64,000 nt of DNA from Pseudogymnoascus destructans (GCF_001641265.1 NW_020167523.1:1178001-1242000), one strand, 5' to 3'; positions 43,883 through 55,546 are shown, counted from the first letter of the stretch. Numbers and translations are program-made. Notes: generated from the sequence alone by a model not told the origin.

Positions 43883-45711
43883 CTACAGCTTCACTGGATA
43901 CTTCGTGCGGATATTCTTACCATACTTAAAAATAAGCGCCGGCACCGGAATCATCGCCAACGCAACGAACCCCAACAAGCTATTCCCCCACCCCAGACCC
44001 AGCTTATCATACATCGCCGGCGCCGCCAACGGCAGCACAGCCGCAAACACACTCCGACTCACCGTCAACGCCGCCACCGCCGACGCCGCGTACTCGGGGA
44101 ACGCATCAATTATATACGTCTGAATCGGGATGAAGACGCCCATCATACCGAAGCCGAAGGGCACGAGGCCAATGATCGGGACGATCCAGTGGACCTGCTT
44201 GTATGCCGCCCAGCCGTACCAGAAGAAGGAGACGGGGATGAAGCAGGCGAACATGACGCAGGCGGGGAGACGCATCTCGGGTTCGCGGACGCCGCCGTTG
44301 GCGAGGGTCATGCGGACAACTGTTGCGTCGGAGATTTTGGCGACGACAGCGACGCCGGAGAAGAATCCGATGCCAACGCCCAGGTAGGCGAGCCCGGTGA
44401 TTTCAGGGGCCCATTGGTATTGCTTCTGGAAGACGCCGGTGATGGTGGTGAAGAGGAGGTAGAGAAGGCCGTAGATGACGGCCATGTAGAGGGACATGAG
44501 GGGGGTGATGACGGTCATGGTGAGCATCTTGATTGGGCGCATGAAGCCGTTGAAGAGGACGGTGCGGGGGGGGAGAGGCGGGCCGGCGGAGTCGTAGCAG
44601 GAGCCGAGTTCTGGGCGCGACAGGGAGATGCGGAGGGCTTCGGTTTTGCGACGGATGAGCACGCGGTGGTTGGTTTCGTTGTTGAAGCATTCAATTCCGC
44701 AGGAGACGACACCGGAGGCGATGAGGAGAACCCAGAAGACCCAGCGCCAGCCGGCGCGCTGGGCGATGAAACCGCCGGTGATGGGACCGATGACGGGGCC
44801 GAAGAGGGGGCCGAGGGAGAAGATGGCGGAAGCGAAGCCGCGCTGTTCGGGGTGGAAGAGGTCGGCGATGACGCCGCCGCCGACGGTGATACAAGCTGAT
44901 CCTCCGACGCCGGCGAAGAAGCGGAAGATGATGAGCGAGGTGAGATTAGGCGCTAACGCGCACCCGATCTGCCAGAGCACGAAAGTGACGTTGGCGCAGG
45001 CGAGGACGGGGCGGCGGCCGTAGATCTCTGAGAGCGGGGAGAGGAGGAGCGGGCCGACGGCGTAGCCGAGGACGAAGACGGAGACGCAGAAGGCGGAGAG
45101 GATGGTGGAGGTGTTGTGGAATTCTTTGTTCATGAAGGAGACGCCGGGGGCGAACATGGAGGAGGCCAGGGGGGAGATGAAGCTGATGGCCGAGATGAGG
45201 AGGAGGAGGAGGAACTTCTTGCCATCGGGAAAGTTGAGGGGCATGTTCGGGTCGTCTTGCCCTTCCCACCCTACGACGCCTTCGTCGAGGTTCTGCTCGG
45301 GCACGAGAGAGGGCTTGAGCTTCTCTTTGGTCGTGGCGATGCGTGTTAGCACGCGTGTGATCCTGCTGCTCTTCGTCTCGGCCCTCTTGAGTGTGCCTGC
45401 CCCGGAAGCGGTCTTGATCAAGCTACGGGACATGACCTAGAGAATCTTGTTAGCCATGTATTCTGGATTCGCAGCAGCAGCAGTCTTTTGGAAAAACATA
45501 CCCTATCGATTGCCAAATCGGCCTGGCGCCCGGCATCCATGGCCTCGACTTCGCTATGCTCATAGTCTGCTGAATTGGCTGAGCTGGCGATTGACGGGGT
45601 CTCGATCTTCTTCTCGGTCTCGAGATTAGTGTTGTTTGGGGGTGGGAGGGTGGTGGAGGGGGAGGTGGGCTGAGCCTCCAGGTCCGTCGCTGTGGTCTTT
45701 TCGTGTGACAT
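43883..45711 (-). CDS. MFS drug:H+ antiporter (DHA1-like)
   Basis: Twelve-span major facilitator of the plasma membrane, probably exporting drugs or polyamine-like compounds; substrate unknown. Exons 45711-45502 and 45436-43883 (65-nt intron, donor GTATGT) give 587 aa. A cytoplasmic N terminus of about 145 residues precedes the first span (KFLLLLLISAISFISPLAS). Motif region GYAVGPLLLSPLSEIYGRRP between spans 2 and 3 is the DHA1 signature. FSLGPLFGPVIGPITGGFIA followed by GWRWVFW matches motif C of the antiporters. The long loop between spans 6 and 7 contains NHRVLIRRKTEALR. The second half contains VHWIVPIIGLVPFGFGMMGV and AASAVAALTVSRSVFAAVLP. No frameshift or missing segment. Confidence 0.93.
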
Positions 45712-46245
45712 GGCGAAAGGGGGTGTTTGGGGTTCCTGGGTCGTCGCCAGTACCGTTAAAGATGGTCTCTGAAAGCTAGTAAAGGAGGTTGAGTCTCTGT
45801 CAGGAAGTTTGAAGTCTCTGGACGCTGAGAACTAGACGCAAAGACTGATGTGCAGTGCAATGAAAGGTAAGTGTATAAGAAGTCTGCCCGTATGTATGAG
45901 GGGTATCACAATCTCAGCCTTTCGAACTGGATATTATATATATGGAACTGTAGTGAGGTATAGTAGTAGTATTGAGAGTCGAGAGAAAACCAAAACGAGA
46001 GTCCACACCAATATCTATATATGGGGCCACACACACAGCGAAAAGAACAACAGGAGGCTTCCAAAGTTTCCTTCATCCTCGCCGATGGGTGATAACTAGT
46101 GTCGGAGGCTTTTGCAAGCCGTTCGCCACGGAAGCGGAACTTCTCATCCACAGTGGGGGCGGCAACGTCGTTGGTTAAACACTGGGATAAGTGTGTATAT
46201 GCTGAAGATATCCGTTGCATAATATTGCATAATATTGCATAATCT

Positions 46246-46318
46246 TGTGCAATATTGCACAGCCGTGGGACCCGCATTCGGGTAGGTTGTGAGTATGCAT
46301 AACCTACCCGAATGCGGG
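46246..46318. repeat. 16-bp palindrome followed by 18-bp perfect hairpin
   Basis: TGTGCAATATTGCACA at 46246-46261 is its own reverse complement. Arms 46271-46288 and 46301-46318 are perfectly complementary around a 12-nt loop. Confidence 0.93.
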
Positions 46319-46874
46319 AATAAATGAGCTTAGCCTAAGCTTAGGTAAACACCATTCCTGCCGCTACTATACGCTAGCGCCGAGTAGCGCTGACGCCGCC
46401 TTTCGTCTCGTTGGCGGCTCGTTGGCGGCTCGTTGGCGGGCTCTTGACGGGCTGGTTGACGTTGACGGGCTCTTGACGGGCTCGTCAACGGGTCTTGACG
46501 GGCTCGTCGACGGGCTCGGGTGGTCCGAAGGTGTGTTGGGCTACAACTAATCTACCAAGTCACTCGGACGTACCATCCCGCTGAAATACACACACATATT
46601 AGTATGGCACAGCTACTTAACAACTACTTCCACCACCCCTTGGCCCACCTTTCTCGGCAGCTACTTGCCGATTTTATGACGCTTGTGCAGGATTTGCGTG
46701 TCGCACAAGAACCTGCACGCAGCACGCGGCACGCACGCACACGCCGCTCTCCCATCCCCATCCAAGTCCGAGTCACACTAGCCACGCTATTCGGTGTCGA
46801 TGCGGTGTAATTCCGCTGCGCACATGTGTTTTACAGTACGGAGGAACCCTGAGAGCGCACGTGGAAAGTAGATC

Positions 46875-46992
46875 CTCCCATCCCCATCCCATCCCCATCC
46901 CATCCCCATCCCTTCCCCATCCCATCCCCATCCCTTCCCCATCCCTTCCCCATCCCTTCCCCATCCCTTCCCCATCCCTTCCCATCCCCTTC
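46875..46992. repeat. CCCATCC / CCCTTCC microsatellite
   Basis: Interleaved CATCCCCATCC and CATCCCTTCCC units for about 118 bp. Confidence 0.9.
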
Positions 46993-47372
46993 CCCGTTCC
47001 CTAATGAAGGAGGTGGGACGCTTATGTATCTTGTGTACGTACGCCGTATACTATATATAGGGCTGGACTCGGAGTTTTCGTATGTATCCCTCGTATGTAT
47101 CCCCCATCTCGGCAAAGGTTACATTGACGTCACCCTGCATTTCTCGTTGTTCGGCGTTGATTACTAAGTGCGAATAGATGGTGGGGTTGTGAATCAGAGT
47201 CTTAAGGATATTGAGATGCGTGATGGGCCACTGATAATACGATTCTAGCTGCTGGTTACTATCATTGACATCATTGACATCATTGACATCATTGACGCTC
47301 TAGAGTCTAGAGGAGAGTTGTTATGGGTGTAGTTGGGTTGGGAATAATGGGAAGGAGCAGCCATCTCACTTA

Positions 47373-47460
47373 CCGTCGTGCCTTCCCTATCTCACCGTCG
47401 TGCCTTCCATATCTCACCGTCGTGCCTTCCCTATCTCACCGTCGTGCCTTCCATATCATC
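47373..47460. repeat. 22-bp tandem repeat upstream of the 1112-aa gene
   Basis: Four copies of CCGTCGTGCCTTCCCTATCT-like units, alternating CCCTAT and CCATAT. Confidence 0.9.
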
Positions 47461-47633
47461 TTAAACCATCAACAGCATGTAGTCACAGATCCCTCTCTGC
47501 CTCTCTGCCTCTCTGCCTCTCTCACCTCTCCCCTCTCTCACCTCTCCCCTCTCCCACCTCTCCCTGCAACATCCCATCAAACCACCATCCCACCATCCCA
47601 CAACCACACAAACACGCTGACCACAAAACTGCA

Positions 47634-50600
47634 ATGGACCCCAACCCCGACCAAACATCACACATCCAACCCCCACGCCAGCACCCTCACCCTCACCCCA
47701 CTTCCTCCTCCTCTTCATCCTCTTCACTCACCCCTCCACCAACCACATCCAACAACCCTCCCGCACCACCCACAGTCGACGGCCCCTCCACCAGCGGCCA
47801 CAACCGCTCCACATCCCTCACCTCTCTGAAACGCACATTCTCCAAGATCCTGCCTGCGAACCGGAGAGAGCGGGGTGGTACTTTGCGGGATAGTCAGGGG
47901 CGGGCTGATGTTGAGACTGTTGATGCAACCGATGACGGAAGGGAAGAGGACGAGGGGAGGAGGGAGAAAGGGAAGATTGTGAAAGGAGAGGGAAGAAGAT
48001 CTCGGAGTTGGAGTCCGAGAAAGGAGGATGTAATGGCTTCTGCCGAGGATGACAAGAAAAATGGACCACAAAAGCAGACCGACAAAGAGCCCGAAAAAGG
48101 AGGCAACGCATTCCAGCGCCTCCTCGGCCTCCGCCGCACCTCCCTCCCCACCTCCTCCATCCCCGCCCAGCCCAGCACCCGCCGCCTCTCCCTCATACGC
48201 CCAAAACCAAAAAAAGCAATCCACTTCGCCTCCCCCCCAACCCAAACTCCCCCCGCCACCCCTGCCTCACGCTCCGGCACGTCAACCCCTCCGCTCGACA
48301 GCCAACAGATGTACGACCAAAAGCGCCTCCGTCGCGAGCAGCGCCGCAGTTACCGCAGTAGTGAGGACTACCTCACCATCGCCGGCGCGAATCCTCGGAC
48401 GGGGTACTGGGACGTTAATACGGCTATCGGATCAACTAGTAGTTCTGAAGCCGCGGACCGGGCCCGGAAGAGGGAAGTAGAAATAGCAGAGAACCGCCGG
48501 CGCTTGGAAGCCGCGAAGCAAGAGCTGGAAGAGGCGTTAGCGAGGCGGGAAGCGGAGGATAGGGAGAGAGACGCCAAAAGGGCGAGGAGGAGGGAGAGGG
48601 ATGAGGCGAGGCGGAGGGAGAAGAGGGGGAGGGAGGCGGGGAGGTGGAGAACGGAGGGGGATGGGTGGAGGATGGTTGCGGAGCCGGGGTTGAGTCCTAT
48701 TGTTGGGAGTTTGGCGGGGAGTCCGAGGATGGTTCGCACGCCGGATGATCAGTTGACGGAGATGAGGGTTCCGTCCGAGATTGTGGGGCAGGAGTATTCT
48801 GAGCGAGGTTCTGGGAGAGAGGGGAGAGAGAGGGGTAGGCCTCCCGAGGAAGAGAGGGAGAGGAGGAGGTTGAGTAGGTCGCCTGCTACGCCGTCGAGGT
48901 TGTCTCGTCAGGTGGGTGATACGCCGGGTGGGCCTGCGCCATCTACGCCGATGGAGAGGAAGTCTCTTCCAAGTGCGAGTCGAGTGGTTAGTGGCGATAT
49001 TCCACTTTACGTCGCATCGCCATCGAGGAAAGGCGGCTCGTCTCGCAAACTCTCCAGTAATCGAGTGCCAGAACTCCAACCTGGCTTGCCGTCGCCTTCT
49101 TTGGAAAGGGCTAAGCCGGCACGAGCTGCTATATTTCCTAGTCCGCGGAGACAGCCGCATAGACCGGCGTTTATTGATGCTGGCCCGGAAACTCCTCCTC
49201 AGGGACCGAGGAGCCCGGTTATTTCCACGGGACGAAGTGGTGATAACCGTAAGGGGAGCCGTGGGAATGCGTCACCGAATGAGTCGGTGAGGAGAAGCCC
49301 AGATAGACCAAATCATGACCCTTTTGGCCCAATACCTAGGCGGCGGCCGGCGAGTCCACCGAAGGCTGTCAATACACCTCAGCCTGCGGGCACTCAACGT
49401 ACTGTGGAGACACCACGACTGGAAGGGAGTACACCGGTTCGAGAAAAGGATGTAGATCCAGAGGCACAACGCGTTGAACAGCACCATACTGCTGTGGTGC
49501 AAAGCGGAGTTGAGGCAGAAAATCGAGAGCTTGAAGGGTCAAATGATACTATTGTGCGCCACAGCATCGCTGAATCTCTTCCGGAGGTTCTTCCAGCGAC
49601 TGGTCGCCAGCGTGAACAGAGCGCAGCACGTAAAGATCCCATCGAGAGTGAACAGAGTCCTTTTTTAGGCATTCGGCCAGACGCCCAACCAGAAGAACCA
49701 GCTACAGCGACCTCATCCCCGTCAGCTTCGACGAGTCCAGCCCTGACCCCCCGCCAGTCGCACCAAAGCCTGAAGTATACAGACCAGGGAAAGCGTATCA
49801 AGCACATCGCCTCGATGCACGAACTCCCCCCGTTCGTGCTGAAGCACCCAGTAACGGGAACATCGTTGCCGATCGCCCCGTCGAGCCCAAAGATTCTGGA
49901 AGAGGTGACGAACAGGAGCTCCAAGGAGATAATAGGGGGAGACGGGAAGGCAGCGTTCATCACCACCACCACCACTATCACACCCACTACTGGGTCCGAT
50001 CCGGTTCCGCTCCAGCTAGATCAGATGGACGGAAGCTTCGACCCGAGACCTTCACCCCAGAGACGGCCGATGCCATTGAGCAGGATACCAGCACCCCAGG
50101 TGTCACCCCAGAGCGCGCGAAACCACCTTCCGAGCGCCCTATCCCCACGGCGGCGAACAGGGAGCGCTACATCGTCGGCGGGGGAAGCGGGAGCGACACC
50201 GACGAAGCGTCGTATTCCAAGGTGGTATCAGAGACTCTTGCCCGAGTTCGGAAGAGAGGTCGAGAAGAACATACACACATCCACATCTACGTCCCCCAAC
50301 CAGCCGTCCACGAGCCCAAGGTATCATATGGGCGATCTGGGGGGGCATCCGGGGGCACAGAACGCGGCGAGGGTGGCGCTCCTGAACGGGGGGCAGTCGC
50401 TGAGTTTAGATCGAGGAGTGCAGAGGCAAAGAGCCAGCGCCGGAGTCGGAGCCCATGGGGGAGGTCCAGGGGGAGGAAACTTGGGGATGAGTAGGACGGG
50501 GAGTCCGGTGAGGATTGAACGGGGTGATAAGCTTGTTGTCTGGCATGCTGCGCCGGTGGTTGGGCCAAGGAGAAGAAATGAAATTCCGGGAGTAGTTGAG

Positions 50601-50972
50601 AAGAAACACGTGGCCACCGTAACTCTCAACGCCTCCTCAACCACAAAACAAGACGCCTCCTCGCCAGGGGGAGCGACGTTGCAACAGGTCCTCATCGTCC
50701 TCCTATCGACGGCTCGACATCTGATACTCGCAGCGTGGTGCTTCGTGGAGCCGGTCTTTGATCCGAAGTCGGCGTTGCGCGCGCGCTGGGAGAGACAGGA
50801 GATGACATGGCGCGATGGCGTCGTGGTGGTCGGGGCGGGACTGTTTGGGGCCGCGGCGCTACTGGCGGCTGTGCTGGGTGTGAGGGTCGTGGGGGGAGTG
50901 GCGAGGGTTGTTGGGGTGCTTGGGGGGGGGGTAGGTTTTTGCTGGGGGGTTAGGGTGGTGGTGGGGATGTGA
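47634..50972 (+). CDS. unrecognised 1112-aa disordered protein with membrane tail
   Basis: I do not recognise this family. Single exon. I chose the ATG at 47634 (MDPNPDQTSHIQPPRQH) since the upstream open frame to 47400 is simply the tandem repeat and its flank. The protein is rich in Ser, Pro and Arg. A conserved-looking block GANPRTGYWDVNTAIGS (about 253-269) precedes a strongly charged helix (about 280-345, EIAENRRRLEAAKQELEEAL and following Arg/Glu repeats), probably a coiled coil or single helix. Many SPRK/TPxR motifs suggest phosphorylation. The last 100 residues contain LLSTARHLILAAWCFVEPVF and a second hydrophobic stretch at about 1060-1090 (VVVVGAGLFGAAALLAAVLG), so it is probably a tail-anchored or hairpin membrane protein, perhaps at the nuclear envelope or ER. 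Localisation is inference. Confidence 0.75.
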   Translation: MDPNPDQTSHIQPPRQHPHPHPTSSSSSSSSLTPPPTTSNNPPAPPTVDGPSTSGHNRSTSLTSLKRTFSKILPANRRERGGTLRDSQGRADVETVDATDDGREEDEGRREKGKIVKGEGRRSRSWSPRKEDVMASAEDDKKNGPQKQTDKEPEKGGNAFQRLLGLRRTSLPTSSIPAQPSTRRLSLIRPKPKKAIHFASPPTQTPPATPASRSGTSTPPLDSQQMYDQKRLRREQRRSYRSSEDYLTIAGANPRTGYWDVNTAIGSTSSSEAADRARKREVEIAENRRRLEAAKQELEEALARREAEDRERDAKRARRRERDEARRREKRGREAGRWRTEGDGWRMVAEPGLSPIVGSLAGSPRMVRTPDDQLTEMRVPSEIVGQEYSERGSGREGRERGRPPEEERERRRLSRSPATPSRLSRQVGDTPGGPAPSTPMERKSLPSASRVVSGDIPLYVASPSRKGGSSRKLSSNRVPELQPGLPSPSLERAKPARAAIFPSPRRQPHRPAFIDAGPETPPQGPRSPVISTGRSGDNRKGSRGNASPNESVRRSPDRPNHDPFGPIPRRRPASPPKAVNTPQPAGTQRTVETPRLEGSTPVREKDVDPEAQRVEQHHTAVVQSGVEAENRELEGSNDTIVRHSIAESLPEVLPATGRQREQSAARKDPIESEQSPFLGIRPDAQPEEPATATSSPSASTSPALTPRQSHQSLKYTDQGKRIKHIASMHELPPFVLKHPVTGTSLPIAPSSPKILEEVTNRSSKEIIGGDGKAAFITTTTTITPTTGSDPVPLQLDQMDGSFDPRPSPQRRPMPLSRIPAPQVSPQSARNHLPSALSPRRRTGSATSSAGEAGATPTKRRIPRWYQRLLPEFGREVEKNIHTSTSTSPNQPSTSPRYHMGDLGGHPGAQNAARVALLNGGQSLSLDRGVQRQRASAGVGAHGGGPGGGNLGMSRTGSPVRIERGDKLVVWHAAPVVGPRRRNEIPGVVEKKHVATVTLNASSTTKQDASSPGGATLQQVLIVLLSTARHLILAAWCFVEPVFDPKSALRARWERQEMTWRDGVVVVGAGLFGAAALLAAVLGVRVVGGVARVVGVLGGGVGFCWGVRVVVGM

Positions 50973-51659
50973 AGTGGGAAAGGGAGCTGTGGGATGATGT
51001 CGCGCCCTTGGCTTGGATGCAGCTGGGCTGTTTTTTTGGTCAGATGGGGCAGTTGGATTGGGAAGGGGAGGAGAGGAAGGGATATGATGCTGCGGATGCC
51101 GTATATTGGGATTGAGTAAGTGTCGGCTTGTATTGATAGGCATAGATGAGAGGAGAGAAGGAGGAGGAGAAGGAGGAGGGGAAAGAGAAGATAGGCTTAC
51201 CAATGGAGGGTTTTGATAGGAATGAGAGAGAGTATATTTATATTGGTTTGTGCAGTGTAGTAGAGTGCAGACAGTACGATAACTTCTTCTCTGGCCAGCT
51301 GTATAGAGGAGGCCTCATTGAAGCTGCTGAAGCCATTAAAGCTGCTGAAGCCATTGAAGCTGCTGAAGCCATTGAAGCTATCCCGGCTATTGAGGGTCTT
51401 CACCTCTCCATCTCCGCATATCTGACTCTCCGATGTCATGTTTTTGATGCTGTTCGGTGGCTCGGCGTTTGTTCCCAAAACCCACCCCGCACTCCGCAAT
51501 ACGCACCTATTATCCGTAATCGTCCGAACCGACCCTGTTGCATGGGGCGGGGTAAGCAAAGAGCGTTCGCCGCCAGCGCTCACCGCCACTTCGTATCGTA
51601 TCCCTATCCATAGCCTCAACATATCTATAGCTTATAATTTGTATACTACAACTATGTAA
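50973..51659. other. interval with coding-like 18-bp repeat
   Basis: No gene supported. An 18-bp GAAGCTGCTGAAGCCATT repeat, a little over three copies, lies at about 51317-51380 and reads EAAEAI in one frame. The 155-residue frame containing it shows no other protein-like feature. Confidence 0.4.
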
Positions 51660-52805
51660 TTGAAATGGAAGACCCTATTCTATCCGATGCTCGTGAATGA
51701 CTTGCGGCAAACCCATCTGAATCCGTTGCTGCCGCAAGCCGGATTTTCAAAGTATCAAAATCAACGCTTCAATCATCAATTACTCGACTTAATCGCACAC
51801 GAGTTGGCCGCGGGGGACATAATAAGCTCCTTACAATTGATTAAACGAAGGCCCTTAAAGAGTGGATAACTACGCAATATAAGCACGGGCTTGGAGCTAC
51901 GAAGCAGATGGCATTTGCTGCCGTTTGCCATATTCGACGGCCTAAATCACCGCCTTCATATAGTTGGCTTACGAAATTCATTAAGAATGAGCTTTCTGAT
52001 TTTCATATTATAAAAACGAAGCCTATTGCTGGACAGCGGGTTCAAGCTCAAGATGAGAGCGTTCTTCAAAAGTGGTTTCATAACGATTTTATTACAACTC
52101 GGAAAATAGGAGTAGATTCTATATGGAATATGGACGAGGCTGGCTTTCAAGTTGGAATTCTAGGAGGCGAAAAAGTGATAGTTCCGCTATATACAGGAAG
52201 TCCTGAGAATCGGGCTTTAATTACAGGAATCAAAGCTGTGTCTACAAGCGGAAGAGTTACTCTATCGATACTCATTATTCTAGGCAAAGTCCATATGGAC
52301 TCATGGTACCATCCAAGTCTTATTAGCATGGAACGGATTCTATTATTAGGATCAGAATATACGAACGACCAACTTGCTATAGAGTGGCTTAATCACTTCA
52401 TTTTTCACACGCAAAGCGCTCCTACTCTGACGCCAAGCTACTACTACTAGACTCTAATACTAGTCACTAAACGCTATAGTTCACGATATATGCGCAGAGC
52501 ATAATATTATTACCTATGCCTTCCCTTCGCATCTTACCCATATTGTACAGCCATTAGATGTTGGGGATTTTCCAGCCTTATAGCATTAGCACTGTGAAGC
52601 AGTCCTCCTGCAATATAGAACCTTAAGCTTGCTTATAAGAGATCTCTCTACGATACAAGAGCAGGCTTTTAAAGAGCTTACTATTATTCACACATTTGAA
52701 AAGGCAGGAGTATGGCCTATTAATTATCATAATGCACTCACAAAGCTATGGAAATACTCAAAACCAGCTCCTACTTTACCATCTATTATACCAGCCTCTT
52801 TTTAA
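51660..52805 (+). mobile_element. degenerate pogo-like (DDE_1) transposase
   Basis: Cut-and-paste DNA transposon relic. Pieces in order: an N-terminal fragment (51660-51869), then from about 51860 LKEWITTQYKHGLGATKQMA and SWLTKFIKNELSDFHIIKT (HTH_Tnp_Tc5-like), then GVDSIWNMDEAGFQVG (first catalytic Asp of the DDE domain), SPENRALITGIKAVSTSGR, LIILGKVHMDSWYHPS, and after a stop at 52450 YAFPSH/THIVQPLDVG-like remains near 52510-52570 that normally follow the second Asp. Multiple stops and frame breaks; surrounding DNA is AT-rich. Not functional. Confidence 0.8.
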
Positions 52806-53177
52806 GATTCTGAGGAGCACCTATAGCATTAGAAAGCTACGCTTCTAGTCCTACTTAGTAGCCCCTCTCAATAGCAGTATTGTTATAGCAGAACCCTGTG
52901 ACCGCTAGTTACAAGGCTAGGCTGTAGTAACGTGACTCATTAGATGGATAGTTAGTTAGGATAGTTCAGACTATCCAACTATCTGAACTATCCACTAGGC
53001 ATGATGGCACACTATCAGATGGATAGTTAGATAGGAGCATTGTGCTTAACTTAATATAGTATTCTTTACATACTATAACGTGTTACTTAGAAAGCCTTTG
53101 TATCTAATCCCCTACCTCCTCTGTTAAGTTAAACCTTACATAAGAAACCTCTGTGCATCCTATCATTTCAGAAGCAG
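52806..53177. other. AT-rich interval with short inverted repeats
   Basis: Contains repeated GGATAGTTAG and its inverse CTATCCAACTATC around 52941-53030. No coding content seen. Confidence 0.5.
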
Positions 53178-54088
53178 TTGTAATGGTGGGTGCACCAGAT
53201 GTGAGAATCTAGCCACCCAGGGGAAGGGATGATTTTACTAAGACAACACACTGTCTTAGGAAACAGAGCCAAATGGTCGTAGCTTAGACTATTCCACAAC
53301 GCAGCAATCAGGTGTGTGATGTAGTGAAGTGGTTCAGACAAGTTGCAACAAATGTTGAGTCTGGGAACTCAGGGGTAAGTCAGAGGTTAACACCTCACTG
53401 ACTTTTCAGAAACAAGGAGTAACAAGATGAATGCTTGGAAGCTTGGAAAAGACGTGGAAGTATGTGATAGTCGATTTACTGTATTGTCTGCTTGCCCTTT
53501 CTTAAGGAAAGGGCAATCCTATTTATGCCAAAGGAGTGTAGTTCTCTCATTTTCCAAGACTTTCCATGACTTACCAGGCTTGGTAACTGTAGTCAACGTA
53601 AGAGAATCCCATAGAACCATCTCTTAGGTTCGTAGCCTATAGGAAGTAAAAGGAGGTCCAAGGTCAGAGTACCCCTATAGACAAATTATGTCATAGACAA
53701 ATTATGTCATAACTTAACCAATCTTGTGGGTAACTAAAGAGCGATGACATGTAATGAATCATAGAGGTTTGTAGGAGCTTTTAGAGCTATCGTTCATGCT
53801 CCTAGGCCTCTAGTTGGTAGAGATATGTCATGTGGTAGTATGAGTGATGTCATGTAATGAATCATAGAGGGTTGTAGAGATATGCTATGTGGTAATATCG
53901 GCCCAGTAACTAAGGAGCGATGACGTGTAATGAATCATAGATGGTTGTAGCAATCGTTGAGTAGTATTGCTCTTGTTGTTGGTGTGATAAGCCAAAATAT
54001 GTATAGTGACTTGTAGGTTTGAGGAGGAGATTTCCAAGTTTGCTCTTGAGTTTGATAGCAAACTGAGTGCAACGAATGTCAGTATGAC
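53178..54088. repeat. 0.9-kb direct repeat, copy 1
   Basis: Starts TTGTAATGGTGGGTGCACC and matches 54611-55546 over nearly its whole length, with mostly transition differences. Contains the palindrome TGCCCTTTCTTAAGGAAAGG near 53491-53512 and an internal duplication around ATGAATCATAGAGG. No intact frame. Confidence 0.85.
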
Positions 54089-54610
54089 ACCCTGTGTCCT
54101 TACAATGTGTCTTCTTCTATTCCTCAAAGCACTTAAGCAAGAAGTCCATAGTAGGAAGTACACACTCTAACGTATTAGTGCGCCCTTTGGAAGATATTAT
54201 AGCATCTTCTAAAGATGTGTCTAATCTTCTAGCTGAAGCTTGTCTAATGTACTCTCTAGTTGGTAATGAAAGAATATATCAATTGCATTAGAAAGAGGTA
54301 TTGCTAAGCTTATCATCTTATACCATGAGTTCTAACATGTAGAATTATCCTGAGAAAGGTGCTTGTTGCCAGAGAGACTAAGAAACTCTTGAATTCTCTA
54401 AGTACTCTGCTAAATATAAACACATTGCTATGCAACTTCCTAAGTGGCCCCTTTTTATGCCATAGCTTCGTTTCGTGCTATAAAGGGGTTGTGAAAATGT
54501 TGTTTGTGTTGTTGTAATCAGCTTGCATCTCATCATTTGTGTAGAAAAGAAAAGCTTGTGCAGCTAAATTAATGATATGACCATTATAGCAAAGGCAGTA
54601 ATGAACTAGA
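54089..54610. other. spacer between the direct copies
   Basis: AT-rich, no coding content. Small degenerate fragments only. Confidence 0.4.
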
Positions 54611-55546
54611 TTGTAATGTTGGGTGCACCAGATATGAGAATCTAGCCACCCAAGGAAGGGATGAATTTACTAAGACAACACACTGTCTTAGGAAACAGAG
54701 CCAAAGGGTTGTAGCTTAGACTATTCCACAACGCAGCAATCAGGTGTGTGATGTGGTGAAGTGGTTTAGACAAGTTGCAACAAATGTTGAGTCTGAGAAC
54801 TCAGGGGTAAGTCAGAGGTTAGCACCTCACTGACTTTTCAAAAACAGAGAATAACAAGATGAATGCTTGGAAGCTTGGAAAAGACGTAGAAGTATGTGCT
54901 AGTCGATTTACTGTATTGCCTGCTTGCCCTTTCTTAAGGAAAGGGCAATCCTATTTATGCCAAAGGAGTGTAGTTCTCTCATTTTCCATGACTTTCCATG
55001 ACTAACCAGGCTTGGTAAATGTATTAGAAATCAAGTGCGACCCACAACTAGCTTGCTAATCATGTAGTGAACGTAAGAGAATCCCATAGAACCATCTCTT
55101 GGGTTCCTAGCCTATAGGAAGTGAAAAGGAGGTCCAAGGTCAGAGTACCTATAGACAAATTATGTCATAACTTAACCAATCTTGTGGGTAACTAAGGAGC
55201 GATGACGTGTAATGAATCATAGAGGGTTGTAGAAGCTTCTAGAGCTATCGTTCATGTTCCTAGGCCTCTAGTTGGTAGAGATATGCCATGTGGTAGTATT
55301 GGCCCACCCCCTTAAGGAGGAGATTTTCTTAATAACTTGTTCAATGAGTGTCCAAATGATATGCCGTGATGTATGTAGCATAAACAGATGTAGTAGAAGA
55401 GTTTGCAGCAATCGTTGAGTAGTATTGCTTCTGTTGTTGGTGTGATAAGCCAAGATATGTATGGTGACTTGTAGGTTTGAGGAGGAGATTTCTAAGTTTG
55501 CTCTTGAGTTTGATAGCAAACTGAATGCAACGAATGTCAGTATGAC
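54611..55546. repeat. 0.9-kb direct repeat, copy 2
   Basis: Second copy, with an extra segment of about 95 bp (about 55305-55400) that copy 1 lacks and with small indels. It lies next to a hAT transposase fragment, so the repeat probably belongs to that element's 3' part or to a derived non-autonomous element. Confidence 0.85.

Larger units (their letters stand above)
45712..47633. other. repeat-rich interval between MFS and the 1112-aa gene
   Basis: No gene. Contains GCATAATATT repeats and a 16-bp perfect palindrome (46246-46261), a hairpin (46271-46318), GGCTCGTTGGC/GACGGGCTC repeats (46408-46515), a CCCATCC array (46875-46992), a 9-bp GACATCATT repeat (47266-47297) and a 22-bp array (47373-47460). 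A CRE-like TGACGTCA is at 47125. Confidence 0.5.

Noticed and set aside
44189..44899. Acidic 236-residue plus-strand frame
   Set aside because: Antisense shadow of the MFS transporter.
47400..47633. Upstream extension of the 1112-residue frame
   Set aside because: Encodes only the 22-bp tandem repeat and flank; ATG at 47634 gives a more natural start.
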